From Mycolicibacterium frederiksbergense (lineage in GTDB: Bacteria; Actinomycetota; Actinomycetes; Mycobacteriales; Mycobacteriaceae): a stretch of 64,000 bases of DNA. The stretch lies in contig NZ_CP038799.1 in assembly GCF_012223425.1 (NCBI RefSeq), forward strand, positions 5,378,249 through 5,442,248, written 5' to 3'. Made by a program: the position numbers and the translations under genes. Below are positions 25,242-33,761 of this stretch, piece after piece (position 1 is the stretch's first letter; every line of letters starts with the position of its first letter). The notes below the pieces were generated by a model, which was not told where the DNA came from, made no database searches, and saw only the letters and a list, made by a program, of their open reading frames with translations.

Positions 25242-26471
25242 CTAGGGGTGGGCCCGGTCGGCAGGGCAGGGCACCAGCACACCTTCTCGGAGCAGCCGCC
25301 GAATCAGCACTGCGCCATCGGCGCTGTCCAGACCGGGTAACGCCGCTGCGTCGGCGGTCCTGCCGGTGATGAGTTCCCGTAACGCACCGGAGCACACCAC
25401 CGGGAAACGGATGGTCTTGTCCGCCAAGCTCAGGGCCACCCGGCCATCGCGTTCCTCCGAGATGGTGGCGGTCAGGCCGCGACGCCACCGCACATGCATG
25501 GTGTCGGCCTGCTCAGCGGCACGCATCATCGCCAGCGGGCGGACCGCTTCGGCTCTGGTTCGCGATCCGTGCCGGGTGATCAACCGCTCGGCGGCAGCAG
25601 TGCTCAGCACTTCTGCGTTGTCGCGGAGATGGCCGGCGATCTGCGCGATGACTTTGGCTGTAGTTGCCGCGACACCGTCTTTGTCGACCGGATTGATGCC
25701 CAAGGGGAGTGGGGCCCGGAACTCTTCGACGGCGCCGAGCTGGTCGAGTACGGCGCGCGCGATATCCACCGCCGTCGTCGCCTCCACACCGATCGTCAGG
25801 TGGATGGAGGTCGTGTCCAGCGTCTGCGCCGCATGCACCCACCCACGTGGTAGATAGAGCGCGTCGCCCTGCGACAGCTCGGCGTCGATGACCGGCTCGC
25901 CGGTGACGCGCTCAGCGATCTGGTCGCGATGGTCGGTCCACGACTGCGATGGCAGCGGATGAACGTGCACCGGTTCATGCACGATCCAGCGTTTGGTTCC
26001 AGATACCTGCAGGACGAACACGTCGTGCACATCGTAGTGGAAGTCGAAGCCCCGATTGCCTGGTGGCGTGATGTACGCATTCGCCTGAACCGGATGACCG
26101 ATGTCGTCGACGGCATGACCGACGAAGTCGATGAGTGGCGGCCAAAGCCGGTGCAGCCCTTGCAGAACGACGGTGGCGCCCGACCCGAGCCGGCTGAGCA
26201 CCTTCGCCGAGTCGACCTGGTCGGCGATTTCCGCACCGAAGCCGGCAGGCCCGAGGTAGGAGTCCTTGGACAGGACGTGCCCTTCCTTGGCCAGCCGGAT
26301 GAAAGGCGCGCGCACCCCGCGCTCTGCAATGAGCTCGTCGACCGTGTCGGGCGACAACAGATCGCAGAAGTCGCGGGGTAGCGCAGCCGAGCGGCTCAGC
26401 AGTGGCTTTTGACCCCAGTACTCGGTGGCGAAGACATCAGTGTCGATGCCTATACAACGGCTGAGCACCAC
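25242..26471 (-). CDS. JmjC/cupin 2-oxoglutarate oxygenase (ROX/NO66-like)
   Basis: The 409-residue protein has the ribosomal-oxygenase layout: FHYDVHDVF supplies His145 and Asp147, GTKRW gives Lys160 for 2-oxoglutarate, and LYLPRGWVHAA supplies the distal His213. A helical domain and a winged-helix-like C-terminus follow (LIRRLLREGVLVP). Family members hydroxylate His or Arg side chains of ribosomal or other proteins using Fe(II) and O2. The GTG start lies six bases after the stop of the BatC-like repeat gene and the stop is nine bases from the ferredoxin gene. Confidence 0.85.
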   Translation of the reverse strand: MVLSRCIGIDTDVFATEYWGQKPLLSRSAALPRDFCDLLSPDTVDELIAERGVRAPFIRLAKEGHVLSKDSYLGPAGFGAEIADQVDSAKVLSRLGSGATVVLQGLHRLWPPLIDFVGHAVDDIGHPVQANAYITPPGNRGFDFHYDVHDVFVLQVSGTKRWIVHEPVHVHPLPSQSWTDHRDQIAERVTGEPVIDAELSQGDALYLPRGWVHAAQTLDTTSIHLTIGVEATTAVDIARAVLDQLGAVEEFRAPLPLGINPVDKDGVAATTAKVIAQIAGHLRDNAEVLSTAAAERLITRHGSRTRAEAVRPLAMMRAAEQADTMHVRWRRGLTATISEERDGRVALSLADKTIRFPVVCSGALRELITGRTADAAALPGLDSADGAVLIRRLLREGVLVPCPADRAHP

Positions 26472-26477
26472 GGACTC

Positions 26478-26729
26478 TCAGGCGGTGCCGTCGGCGCCGC
26501 CGTCGTGGCCTTCGGGGTTGCTTCCGCCGTCGGCGGGGCCTTCGCCACCGGCGGTGCCGTCAGCGCCACCGTCGTGACCTTCGGGGTTGCTTCCGCCGTC
26601 GGCGGGGCCTTCGCCACCGGCGGTGCCGTCAGCGCCACCGTCATGGCCCTCGGGGTTGCTTCCGCCGTCGGCCGTTCCTTCGCCGCCGGCTGCCGGCGAG
26701 GTGCTGATGTCATTGTCGTCGAGCGCCAT
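26478..26729 (-). CDS. BatC-like Gly/Asp-rich tandem repeat protein
   Basis: The 83-residue acidic protein starts MALDDNDISTSPAA and then consists of three 23-residue repeats of GGEGPADGGSNPEG plus HDGGADGTA, ending at the stop. Each repeat has a single His in a GHDGG context. Small mycobacterial proteins of this make-up are annotated 'BatC', without a known function. The chain should be disordered. GAAAGAGAC lies just before the ATG. Its stop is six bases from the start of the JmjC-type oxygenase, implying co-expression. Confidence 0.7.
   Translation of the reverse strand: MALDDNDISTSPAAGGEGTADGGSNPEGHDGGADGTAGGEGPADGGSNPEGHDGGADGTAGGEGPADGGSNPEGHDGGADGTA
26481..26687. repeat. 69-bp tandem repeat, three units
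   Basis: Three head-to-tail 69-bp units fill nearly the whole coding part of the BatC-like gene. Two units differ by only a few bases; the third (26619-26687) is more diverged at its 5' end on the minus strand. The period is a multiple of three. Confidence 0.9.
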
Positions 26730-26861
26730 GTGAGTCTCTTTCCGATGTGATCCCCATGGGGATTGCTTTCGCTTCCGCGTCGCGTCAGCGTGCGCAGGCT
26801 GTGCGCGTCGACGGTGTGCCCCGCCTGGGGGCACCCGAAACCCCAGGGTTGGCTTACCTGC

Positions 26862-27671
26862 TCACCCGTTGTCCCGCCAGGTGAGCACCTCTTTCAGAGA
26901 CGTGAGGTCGTAACCGTTGTCGGCGGTGAGTTCGGTCTGAAATAAGCTCACTCCTGCCTCGCGGAAGGCATCGGCGCCCTCGGCGTTCGCCCAGAGCGTC
27001 GAGCGCTCGATATCGGCGCCGTTGCGGCCGAACGTTTCTGCCAGCTCATCGACGCGGTCGCTGGACCTACGGAAGGCGTCGAGGTCGGCGAACGCGTGCC
27101 AGATGTCGGCGTGCCGGGCGACGGCGGGCAGCGAACGCTTGGGCCCGGTGCCCCCGATGAGGATGGGTAGCTTGCGCACGGGCGGCGGAATCAGCGCAGC
27201 GAGCCGGCTTTCGATGCGAATCAAGCTCTCGTCGAACAGATCGAACCGGGAGCCAAAGGTGCCGAAGTCGTAACCGTAGGTGGTGTAATCCTTTTCGTAC
27301 CATCCCGCGCCCAGGCCGAGGATGAGCCGACCGCCGCTGATGTGGTCGACGGTGCGCGCCATGTCGGCGAGCAGGTCGGCGTTGCGGTACCCGACGCCGG
27401 TGACAAGCAACCCGATCTCGGCGTGTGAGGTGATCTCGCCCCACGACGCGAGTGCGGTCCAACCTTCGAAGTTGGCGACGTCGGGTTGCTCGTCGTACAT
27501 GACCGGCTTGCCGTCGACGAGGGCCTTCATCGCCGGGAGGTGGAAGTGGTCGTAGCCGAAGATCACGTCAACACCGAGGTCGTCGGCGGCCAGGACGGCG
27601 TCGCGCCAGGTGCGGTAGTCGGGCGTGCCGCCGGGCTGGATCTGTACGGCGACGCGGACGGGACGGGTCAT
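26862..27671 (-). CDS. F420-dependent LLM-class oxidoreductase
   Basis: The 269-residue TIM-barrel protein fits the luciferase-like monooxygenase family in its F420-using branch common in mycobacteria (GYDHFHLP near residue 39, ARTVDHISGGRLILGLGAGWY near the middle, PILIGGTGPKRSL after it). It would transfer hydride to or from F420 on an unknown substrate. AGGAGCATCC precedes the ATG. It diverges from the LGFP lipoprotein gene across 132 bases. Confidence 0.85.
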   Translation of the reverse strand: MTRPVRVAVQIQPGGTPDYRTWRDAVLAADDLGVDVIFGYDHFHLPAMKALVDGKPVMYDEQPDVANFEGWTALASWGEITSHAEIGLLVTGVGYRNADLLADMARTVDHISGGRLILGLGAGWYEKDYTTYGYDFGTFGSRFDLFDESLIRIESRLAALIPPPVRKLPILIGGTGPKRSLPAVARHADIWHAFADLDAFRRSSDRVDELAETFGRNGADIERSTLWANAEGADAFREAGVSLFQTELTADNGYDLTSLKEVLTWRDNG

Positions 27672-27803
27672 GGATGCTCCTGAGTCGGGGAAGGGGCGAC
27701 CCTTGAGCCAAGTTCACCGGGCGCGGGGTTTATTCCGGCGGAGGGCGCCGAGCGGTTCAACCGAAACTTGACCCACTCCAGAGCAAGACGCGAGAGTGAG
27801 CCA

Positions 27804-28406
27804 ATGAGGACAACCGAATACCGCTACACAGCAGTCGTCGGCATGGCTGTCGTCGCACTGATCACCGTGGGCTGCAGCAATGGTGAGACCGTCGACACGT
27901 CGGTGCCGCCGCAGGTCGGGTTGATCGCCACCTCCGAGACGGAGGCCCCGCCCGCCGAAGTGAAGCTCATCGGGGAGAGAGACGTCGAGGTGACGCTGAC
28001 CGGTCCGATTGCGGCCAAATATGCGTCGGCATCCGAATACCAGCGGCAGGCTCTCGGCAAGCCGCTGACGGGTGACCGCAATGCGGGGGCACGCGAGAGC
28101 GGTGTGTTGTTCCAGCAGTTCCAGGGCGGCGTGATCACGGCCAAGAATGGCGACGCCGGCACGCCTGGTTACATCACCTGGGGCAAGATCCGGGAGGCCT
28201 GGAATGTCCCGCGGGACCCAGCGGGCGTACCGGTGGTCACCGGCGAGAACGGCTCAGTGGGTCCCCTGGGCGCGCCCACCAGTGACGAGGATACCGTCGG
28301 CGATCTACTCGTGACGACCTTCGAACACGGCAAGGTCGAGTACGACGCGGAGATGGACCAGGTCGCGGTAACGGTCAACGGCAAGGTCGTACCGTCCGGT
28401 CTCTGA
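27804..28406 (+). CDS. LGFP-repeat-like lipoprotein
   Basis: The 200-residue lipoprotein has lipobox TVGC (Cys24). The middle, LGKPLTGDRNAG through YITWGKIREAW, resembles an LGFP repeat, a module found in actinobacterial wall-bound proteins such as Corynebacterium mycolyltransferases and thought to bind the cell wall. The rest is strand-rich. It is probably exported and anchored, with a structural or binding role. The ATG at 27804 starts the signal peptide; the frame opens at 27768. Confidence 0.65.
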   Translation: MRTTEYRYTAVVGMAVVALITVGCSNGETVDTSVPPQVGLIATSETEAPPAEVKLIGERDVEVTLTGPIAAKYASASEYQRQALGKPLTGDRNAGARESGVLFQQFQGGVITAKNGDAGTPGYITWGKIREAWNVPRDPAGVPVVTGENGSVGPLGAPTSDEDTVGDLLVTTFEHGKVEYDAEMDQVAVTVNGKVVPSGL

Positions 28407-28437
28407 TGGACACGGCCTTCGGCGAAAGTCGACGGGC

Positions 28438-30132
28438 TCATGCCAGGATCGCCCGGGCCGCGCGTTCGGCAATCAACATGACCGGCGCGTTGGTGTTCCC
28501 GGATGTGATGGTCGGCATCGCCGACGCATCGACCACTCGGAGACCCGCCACGCGGTACACGCGGCAGTCGGTGTCGAGCACCGTGGCGGCCGACCGTGGC
28601 AGTCCTCGTGTGTCAAAGGCTCCCATGGTGCAGGTGCCGACGGGATGAAAGATGGTCGTTCCGAGCTCGCCGGCCGCCCGCAGGAGGTCTTCATCGCTCA
28701 CCAGTTGCGGGCCGGGCAGCAGTTCTTCCGGGTGGTATCGGGCCAGGGACGGCGCCGCCATGATCTGCCGGGTCATCCTCAAGCCCCGCACGGCGGTTTC
28801 GCGATCGGCGTCGGTGGACAGGTAGTTGCAGGAGATCTTCGGGTAAGTCAGCGGATCTGCGTCGGCGATGCGTACGTGGCCGCGCGAGCTGGGTCGCAGA
28901 TTGCACACCGAGGGCGTGATCGCTCCGAAACGGTGTAGCGGTTCGCCGAACTTTGCCAACGACAAGGGCTGTACATGCCACTCCAGATCGGGACTGGTCA
29001 GCGTGGGGTCGCTCTTGGCGAAAGCGCCCAGCGTGGAAGGCGGCATGGTCATGGGTCCGGATCGCAACATCAGGTACTGAAGTCCCATGCCTGCGCGGGT
29101 AAACCAATTGCGGTACAGGGAGTTGACGGTCCGGGCACCCCGCACCCGGTAAACCGTGCGCAGCTGCAGGTGGTCCTGGAGGTTCTCACCTACCCCTGGC
29201 AGATCGACGGCCACCGACACGTGATGCTGAGCAAGCAGCCCGGCCGGTCCCAGACCTGACGCCTGCATGAGCTGTGGCGACCCGATCGCTCCGGCGCTCA
29301 GGATCACCTCTCGCCGGGCCCGGACCTCGATGATGCGCCCGTTCTTGAGCAGCCGCACACCAGAGGCGCGGTGCGCAGCTGTGGTCCAGGCACCGCGACG
29401 CTGGCCGTCGTGGACCTGGTCGTCCATCAGCAGCTGCAACGCCTGGGTGTGGGTGTACACGGTGAGATTGGGTCGGTGGGCGACGGGATGCAGAAAAGCA
29501 TCGGCCATCGACCAGCGACGGCCCCGACGTTGGTTGACGTGAAAGTACGCGCTGCCGGCGTTGTTACCGCGGTTGAACTCGGCGATCGGGGCGATGCCTT
29601 CCTGGGCCGCGGCGGCCTGCCAGGCGTCCAAGATTTTCCAGCGCACCCGCGGCCGCTCGACGGCAATCTCGCCGCCGGCGCCGTGCCATTCGTCGGCGCC
29701 ACCGAAGTAGTCTTCCAACTCCTTGTAGATCGACAGCGTCTCGCCGGCCCCGCCCTGTCCACCCCACCGCCAGCGATCGTCACCGGTGGCCTGCGCCCAC
29801 AGCTCGTAATCGCTGGCTTGTCCACGCATGTGGATCATGGCATTGATCGACGAGCTGCCGCCGATCACACGGCCGCGCGCGTAGTGGATGCTGCGATCGG
29901 CCAGACCGGGGTCTGCCTCGGTGGTGAAGCACCAGTCGGTGCGGGGGTTGGCGATGGTGTACAGGTAGCCCACCGGGATCTTGATCCAGAACCAGTTGTC
30001 CTTGCCGCCGGCCTCGACCAGGAGCACCCGGTGATCGGGGTTGGCGCTGAGCCGGTTGGCGAGCAGGCAGCCCGCACTGCCCGCTCCCACGATGACGAAA
30101 TCGAACTCGGCAGCGGGGCTCATTTCCGGCAT
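28438..30132 (-). CDS. GMC family FAD oxidoreductase (choline dehydrogenase-like)
   Basis: The 564-residue flavoprotein begins with DFVIVGAGSAGCLLANRL (about 11-28), has the GMC signature GRVIGGSSSINAM near residue 87 and the second signature LSAGAIGSPQLMQASG. The catalytic His is in TTIFHPVGTCTMG and the final Asn in SGNTNAPVML. It oxidises an alcohol, with choline, glucose or a long-chain alcohol as the usual family substrates; no BetA-type neighbours favour choline here. It diverges from the SnoaL-like gene. Confidence 0.88.
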   Translation of the reverse strand: MPEMSPAAEFDFVIVGAGSAGCLLANRLSANPDHRVLLVEAGGKDNWFWIKIPVGYLYTIANPRTDWCFTTEADPGLADRSIHYARGRVIGGSSSINAMIHMRGQASDYELWAQATGDDRWRWGGQGGAGETLSIYKELEDYFGGADEWHGAGGEIAVERPRVRWKILDAWQAAAAQEGIAPIAEFNRGNNAGSAYFHVNQRRGRRWSMADAFLHPVAHRPNLTVYTHTQALQLLMDDQVHDGQRRGAWTTAAHRASGVRLLKNGRIIEVRARREVILSAGAIGSPQLMQASGLGPAGLLAQHHVSVAVDLPGVGENLQDHLQLRTVYRVRGARTVNSLYRNWFTRAGMGLQYLMLRSGPMTMPPSTLGAFAKSDPTLTSPDLEWHVQPLSLAKFGEPLHRFGAITPSVCNLRPSSRGHVRIADADPLTYPKISCNYLSTDADRETAVRGLRMTRQIMAAPSLARYHPEELLPGPQLVSDEDLLRAAGELGTTIFHPVGTCTMGAFDTRGLPRSAATVLDTDCRVYRVAGLRVVDASAMPTITSGNTNAPVMLIAERAARAILA

Positions 30133-30249
30133 CGGGGGAGACTAAGGCTTTGCGGCACGTCGTTGTCGCGAAATTGGACGCATCATCGACAAGCTCACAA
30201 CCTGCCTGTCGACTCGGTACCCAAACACCGACATACCGTTGTCGCAACC

Positions 30250-30672
30250 ATGTCTGATGCTGTCGCCATGAATGAGAACCCGAACATGGTTAATACAAAC
30301 CGGGCTGCTGCAGATGCGGCGCTCGCGGTGTGGTTGGAGATGTGGAACACCGACAGTCAGATCGCGCGCCGGATCTGCAGTGCTGATTTCCGGATTCATT
30401 TTCTGGTCTCCGAGACCGATGGGTCGAACCCGGGGGATGCCGTGCTGGGCGCGCAGAGCTTCGCCGGGTTCCTCGATCGGTATCGCGAGCAACATCCCGA
30501 TGTGGTGTTCACCGAGATCGCACGGGCTGTGGACGGCGCGCACGGGCGGATGCTGTGGAATGTGCAGGACGGGGAACTTGCTGCGGGCGGCATCGATGTC
30601 TTCGACTTCACCGACGATGGGTTGATCCGCGAGGTGTGGTCGACGACCGGGACGCGCGCGCACCTCACCTGA
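30250..30672 (+). CDS. SnoaL/NTF2-like protein
   Basis: The 140-residue protein has the NTF2-like cone pattern: helix AAADAALAVWLEMWN, then SADFRIHF, and the final strands IDVFDFTDDGLIREVWSTTG. These act as small-molecule isomerases, dehydratases or binding proteins. The start may be ATG at 30250 or 30268; neither has a clear ribosome site. The WYL-domain regulator starts 20 bases after the stop and is probably co-transcribed. Confidence 0.7.
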   Translation: MSDAVAMNENPNMVNTNRAAADAALAVWLEMWNTDSQIARRICSADFRIHFLVSETDGSNPGDAVLGAQSFAGFLDRYREQHPDVVFTEIARAVDGAHGRMLWNVQDGELAAGGIDVFDFTDDGLIREVWSTTGTRAHLT

Positions 30673-30692
30673 GATCGAGGAGACTCGAAATC

Positions 30693-31385
30693 ATGAGGAG
30701 AGCCGAGCGGTTGTACGCGCTGGTGGATCTGTTGCGGGGATCTCGCCGGCCGATGTCGGCCGCTCGGCTCTCGGAGGAGTTCGCAGTGTCCAAACGCACG
30801 ATCGAGCGTGACATCCAGTCGCTTCAGCGTGCGGGTGTCCCGATCTATGCCGACCACGGAATGTCCGGTGGGTATTCGATCCTGCGCGAACATTCCCTGC
30901 CGCCATTGAATCTCACGGTGCCGGAGTCGCTGGCCGTGCTTGCGGGGCTGGGCTTGCTGGAGTCCTCGCCCTACGGTGCGGTGGCGCGCCGTGCGAGGGC
31001 GAAGATCCTTGCGATCAGCCGCGAAGAACAGCTTGCGACCGTCGACGAGGCCTTGGCGTCGATGTTCGTCATCGAGTCTCAGCCGCCGTCTGAGGCGGCG
31101 ATCTCGCTGGTTCCCGAGGCTATCGCTGCGCGCCGAGTCGTGCGGTTGGACTACACCGCTGAGGACGGCGCAACGCGCACCACCCGTGACGTGGAGGCGA
31201 TGGGTCTGCTGCGTGGAGGTGATGCGTGGGTGTTCGCGGGATGGTGTCGGCTGCGCGACGCCATCCGGGGATTTCACCTCGACCGCATCCGGCACCTGGA
31301 GATCACCGAAGAGGTGTTCGCCGAACGCGATCCTGCGGTGCTCGAGGAGGATCTGTCACGGTGGCGCACTCGGCGGCTGGGTTGA
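30693..31385 (+). CDS. WYL-domain transcriptional regulator (HTH_11, YafY-like)
   Basis: The 230-residue protein has an N-terminal DeoR-type winged helix (MSAARLSEEFAVSKRTIERDIQSL, about 20-43) and the GGYSI turn, followed by a WYL domain (residues about 145-215) with FHLDRIRHLEIT. WYL domains sense nucleic acids or small ligands. ATCGAGGAG lies 12 bases upstream of the ATG. It likely regulates the SnoaL gene with which it forms a pair. Confidence 0.82.
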   Translation: MRRAERLYALVDLLRGSRRPMSAARLSEEFAVSKRTIERDIQSLQRAGVPIYADHGMSGGYSILREHSLPPLNLTVPESLAVLAGLGLLESSPYGAVARRARAKILAISREEQLATVDEALASMFVIESQPPSEAAISLVPEAIAARRVVRLDYTAEDGATRTTRDVEAMGLLRGGDAWVFAGWCRLRDAIRGFHLDRIRHLEITEEVFAERDPAVLEEDLSRWRTRRLG

Positions 31386-31456
31386 CGCCACCAAACCACA
31401 AGCAGATCGACAGGCGAGACGCGTTGGACTGCAGTGACAATGCGTCCACCTGGAGT

Positions 31457-31482
31457 CGTTCACCGGTGTCACCCGGTGAACG
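31457..31482. terminator. hairpin between convergent WYL and SnoaL genes
   Basis: CGTTCACCGG and its exact complement pair around the six-base loop TGTCAC. The hairpin overlaps the stop codon of the minus-strand SnoaL gene and lies 71 bases beyond the WYL regulator stop. Confidence 0.55.
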
Positions 31483-31882
31483 CTCGGAACACCGAAAGAC
31501 TGTCCTCGTAGATGTGGTGGCCGGTGATCAGGCCATCTACCACCGTCAGGTGCAACGCGAATGCAGCCTGATAGCTGCGGCCAGTCGGTGCCGCTGTGTT
31601 CTGGAGCTCGCCGAGCACGACGGCGTCTGCGTCGTCGACCAGCACCAAACTCACCTTGGCGGAACTCAATTGCGCGATGTGGTGTTCGGCGATGAGTCGG
31701 TAGTGCTGCTCGACGCCAGCTCGTGTGGACCGTTGTTGAATCCAGGGCACTGTGTCTGTGTAGTCGCCGGACGGCCAGGCCAGTTTCCACGAGATCTGCT
31801 CGGCATAGAGCTCAGCGATTTTCGTGTGGTCACCGACTGCGATGCGCCGTAGCAGTTCGTTGACCGTCTCTCGGGTATCCAC
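31469..31882 (-). CDS. SnoaL/NTF2-like protein
   Basis: This 137-residue NTF2-fold protein has the helix TVNELLRRIAVGDHTKIAELY and later strands ending VVDGLITGHHIYEDSLSVFRAF. The fold hosts cyclases, isomerases and epoxide hydrolases; conserved His residues near the C-terminus (GHHIYED) are suggestive but do not identify an activity. Translation starts at GTG 31882. It is separated by 91 bases from the downstream end of the second WYL regulator gene. Confidence 0.72.
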   Translation of the reverse strand: MDTRETVNELLRRIAVGDHTKIAELYAEQISWKLAWPSGDYTDTVPWIQQRSTRAGVEQHYRLIAEHHIAQLSSAKVSLVLVDDADAVVLGELQNTAAPTGRSYQAAFALHLTVVDGLITGHHIYEDSLSVFRAFTG

Positions 31883-31973
31883 AGATTTGAGTGTGCCCCT
31901 CGCAGGGTCGCCCGGCGATTACGTGACAGGTCATGGTCTTTGGCCAAACCTGCCGGCAAAGACGGCGCCCGAC

Positions 31974-32921
31974 TCAGCTGTACCGCGCGACAAGCGCACC
32001 GCCGATCGAGGCGAGGTGGTCCCGCACGCCCTGCGGGCTGGTGACGTCGAGCCATTCGATGAACCCGGCAAGTTCGACAGCGAGTGAGTACTCGCTACGG
32101 CCGCGGACCACGATCGCGATCCGGCCGTCGGGCGTGGAACCTCCAACGTCGAGGCGACCCCCGAGCACCGTTCGAAGCAGGCCGAGCCCGTCGGGAGCGC
32201 ACAGGGCCTGAACCTCAAGGGGAGTGCGCCTTCGGTCGACCTCGTCGGCGATCTCGCGCCAGCTCTCGGCAAGGTCGAATCCCTCGGGCCGTTGGACGGG
32301 AACGTCGGTCAACTCGACCGACGAGACACGGTCTATCCGAAAGGTCCGTTGGCCGTCCGCTGTATGGGCGACCAGGTACCACGTCGAGCTCTTGGCGACG
32401 ATGCCCAAGGGGTGGACATTCCGCTCGGTCTCGGAGCCCTTGCGGTCGACGTAGCCGAGCCGCACCTGGACGCCGAGGATCACCGCCTCCTGAAGTTCGT
32501 CGAGAAACCGGGGTGGTCGGCGCTCGAGCCGGCTGGATCCCCAGTGTCGTGGGTCCACGACGACTGATGTCGCCGCTCTCGCGGCCTGCTCCCGGAAGGG
32601 CTCAGGAAGCGCGCGTACGAGCTTGCGCAGAGCGGCCTTCGCGCCCGGGGTTGCCGTCGAAGCGGCCCCGGCAACCAGAAAGAGGGCGCGAGCCTCGCCC
32701 GCGGTCAGGCCGGAAAGGTCGGTGCGAGCGCCGCCCAACAGACGCCACCCACCCCCTCGGCCTTGCATGGAGTACACCGGCACCCCGGCGACGCTCAACG
32801 CTTCGAGGTCACGGCGGGCGGTGCGCTCGGACACCTCCAGCTCCAGGGCGACCTCCTGCGCGGTGACCTGCTCGCGCTGCTGAAGCAGCAGGAGGATGGC
32901 TATCAGCCGGTCGGCGCGCAC
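31974..32921 (-). CDS. WYL-domain transcriptional regulator (YafY-like)
   Basis: The 315-residue protein begins VRADRLIAILLLLQ, the typical start of YafY-type regulators, which fixes the GTG at 32921. The DeoR-like helix-turn-helix is at about 19-45 (VTAQEVALELEVSERTARRD), with GRGGGWRL following. The WYL domain lies around 140-225 (WYLVAHTADGQRTFRIDRV) and a C-terminal WCX domain closes the protein. It diverges from a DinB-type gene across 63 bases that contain a 25-bp palindrome, its likely operator. Confidence 0.85.
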   Translation of the reverse strand: MRADRLIAILLLLQQREQVTAQEVALELEVSERTARRDLEALSVAGVPVYSMQGRGGGWRLLGGARTDLSGLTAGEARALFLVAGAASTATPGAKAALRKLVRALPEPFREQAARAATSVVVDPRHWGSSRLERRPPRFLDELQEAVILGVQVRLGYVDRKGSETERNVHPLGIVAKSSTWYLVAHTADGQRTFRIDRVSSVELTDVPVQRPEGFDLAESWREIADEVDRRRTPLEVQALCAPDGLGLLRTVLGGRLDVGGSTPDGRIAIVVRGRSEYSLAVELAGFIEWLDVTSPQGVRDHLASIGGALVARYS

Positions 32922-32940
32922 CCAACCACACTCCCACATC

Positions 32941-32965
32941 AAACAGGCCATCAGATGACCGGTTT
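32941..32965. promoter_or_regulatory. 25-bp imperfect palindrome, candidate WYL-regulator operator
   Basis: The half-sites AAACAGGCCATC and GATGACCGGTTT flank one central base and match in 10 of 12 positions when one is reverse-complemented. The element sits between the divergent WYL regulator and DinB-like genes, 20 bases from each start. Confidence 0.55.
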
Positions 32966-32984
32966 GAGTCGGCACAATGCCGTC

Positions 32985-33632
32985 ATGACCACACAGACCA
33001 GTGTCACCACAGACCGCCCCCACGATCCCAGGCCAATGCTCGACCGCGCCATCGATACCGTCGGGGTCGTCGTTGCCGGCGTCCGGTCAGGGCAGCTCAG
33101 GAACCCGACACCGTGCCCAGGCATGGACGTGCGAGCACTGCTCGCCCACCTCATCGGCGTGCTGAACCGAGTTGCCGCGCTCGGAAACGGCGAAGATCCC
33201 TTCGCAGTCACCGATACCGCAATCGCCGACGACCGCTGGCCCGACGCGTGGCGGGAGTCGGGGAGGCGCGCCGCGGATGCCTGGAGCGACGACACCGTGC
33301 TCGAACGACCCATGGCGCTGCCGTGGATCCAAGGAAGCGGCGCGCAGGTACTGGCGTCATACTTCTCCGAGCTGACCGTCCACACGTGGGACCTTGCGAC
33401 AGCGACCGGTCAGCAGCCCGACTGGGACGTCACGGTCGTCACCGCGGCGCTCGAAGCGGCCCGCCAGATGCTCCCGGCCGAGAACCGCCGAGCGCTCTAT
33501 GCGGAGATCTCGGCCGCGAGGGGACTCGACGAGGTCGGCATCCCGTTCGCCGAGGCCGTCCCGATCCCCGACGACGCTCCCGCCATCGACCGCCTCGTCG
33601 CCTGGAACGGTCGGGATCCGCGCGGCCGATAG
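32985..33632 (+). CDS. TIGR03086-family DinB/maleylpyruvate isomerase-like metalloprotein
   Basis: The 215-residue helical protein has PTPCPGMDVRALLAHLIGVLNR (first metal His near residue 53) and the ELTVHTWDLATATGQ block with the second His, as in TIGR03086 proteins of the mycothiol-dependent maleylpyruvate isomerase superfamily. These are predicted mycothiol- or metal-dependent detoxification enzymes. The ATG at 32985 has no strong ribosome site and the transcript may be near-leaderless. Pairing with a divergent WYL regulator is common for this family. Confidence 0.82.
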   Translation: MTTQTSVTTDRPHDPRPMLDRAIDTVGVVVAGVRSGQLRNPTPCPGMDVRALLAHLIGVLNRVAALGNGEDPFAVTDTAIADDRWPDAWRESGRRAADAWSDDTVLERPMALPWIQGSGAQVLASYFSELTVHTWDLATATGQQPDWDVTVVTAALEAARQMLPAENRRALYAEISAARGLDEVGIPFAEAVPIPDDAPAIDRLVAWNGRDPRGR

Positions 33633-33761
33633 TGACGAGCCAGTCCAGGCCTCTCCCTGTCGACGAAAACGACTGCGGCGGAATGGAAACAGCGACCTCT
33701 ACCGGCAATCCGCCAGAGTTGATGCCGGCGTATTCCTCGCCGCCCCGGGCAGTGAAACGGT

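Noticed and set aside
26409..26750. Plus-strand frame of hydrophobic repeats opposite the BatC-like gene
   Set aside because: The repeats are the complement of the Gly/Asp repeats; there is no ribosome site, and the minus-strand gene has a proper start and operon context.
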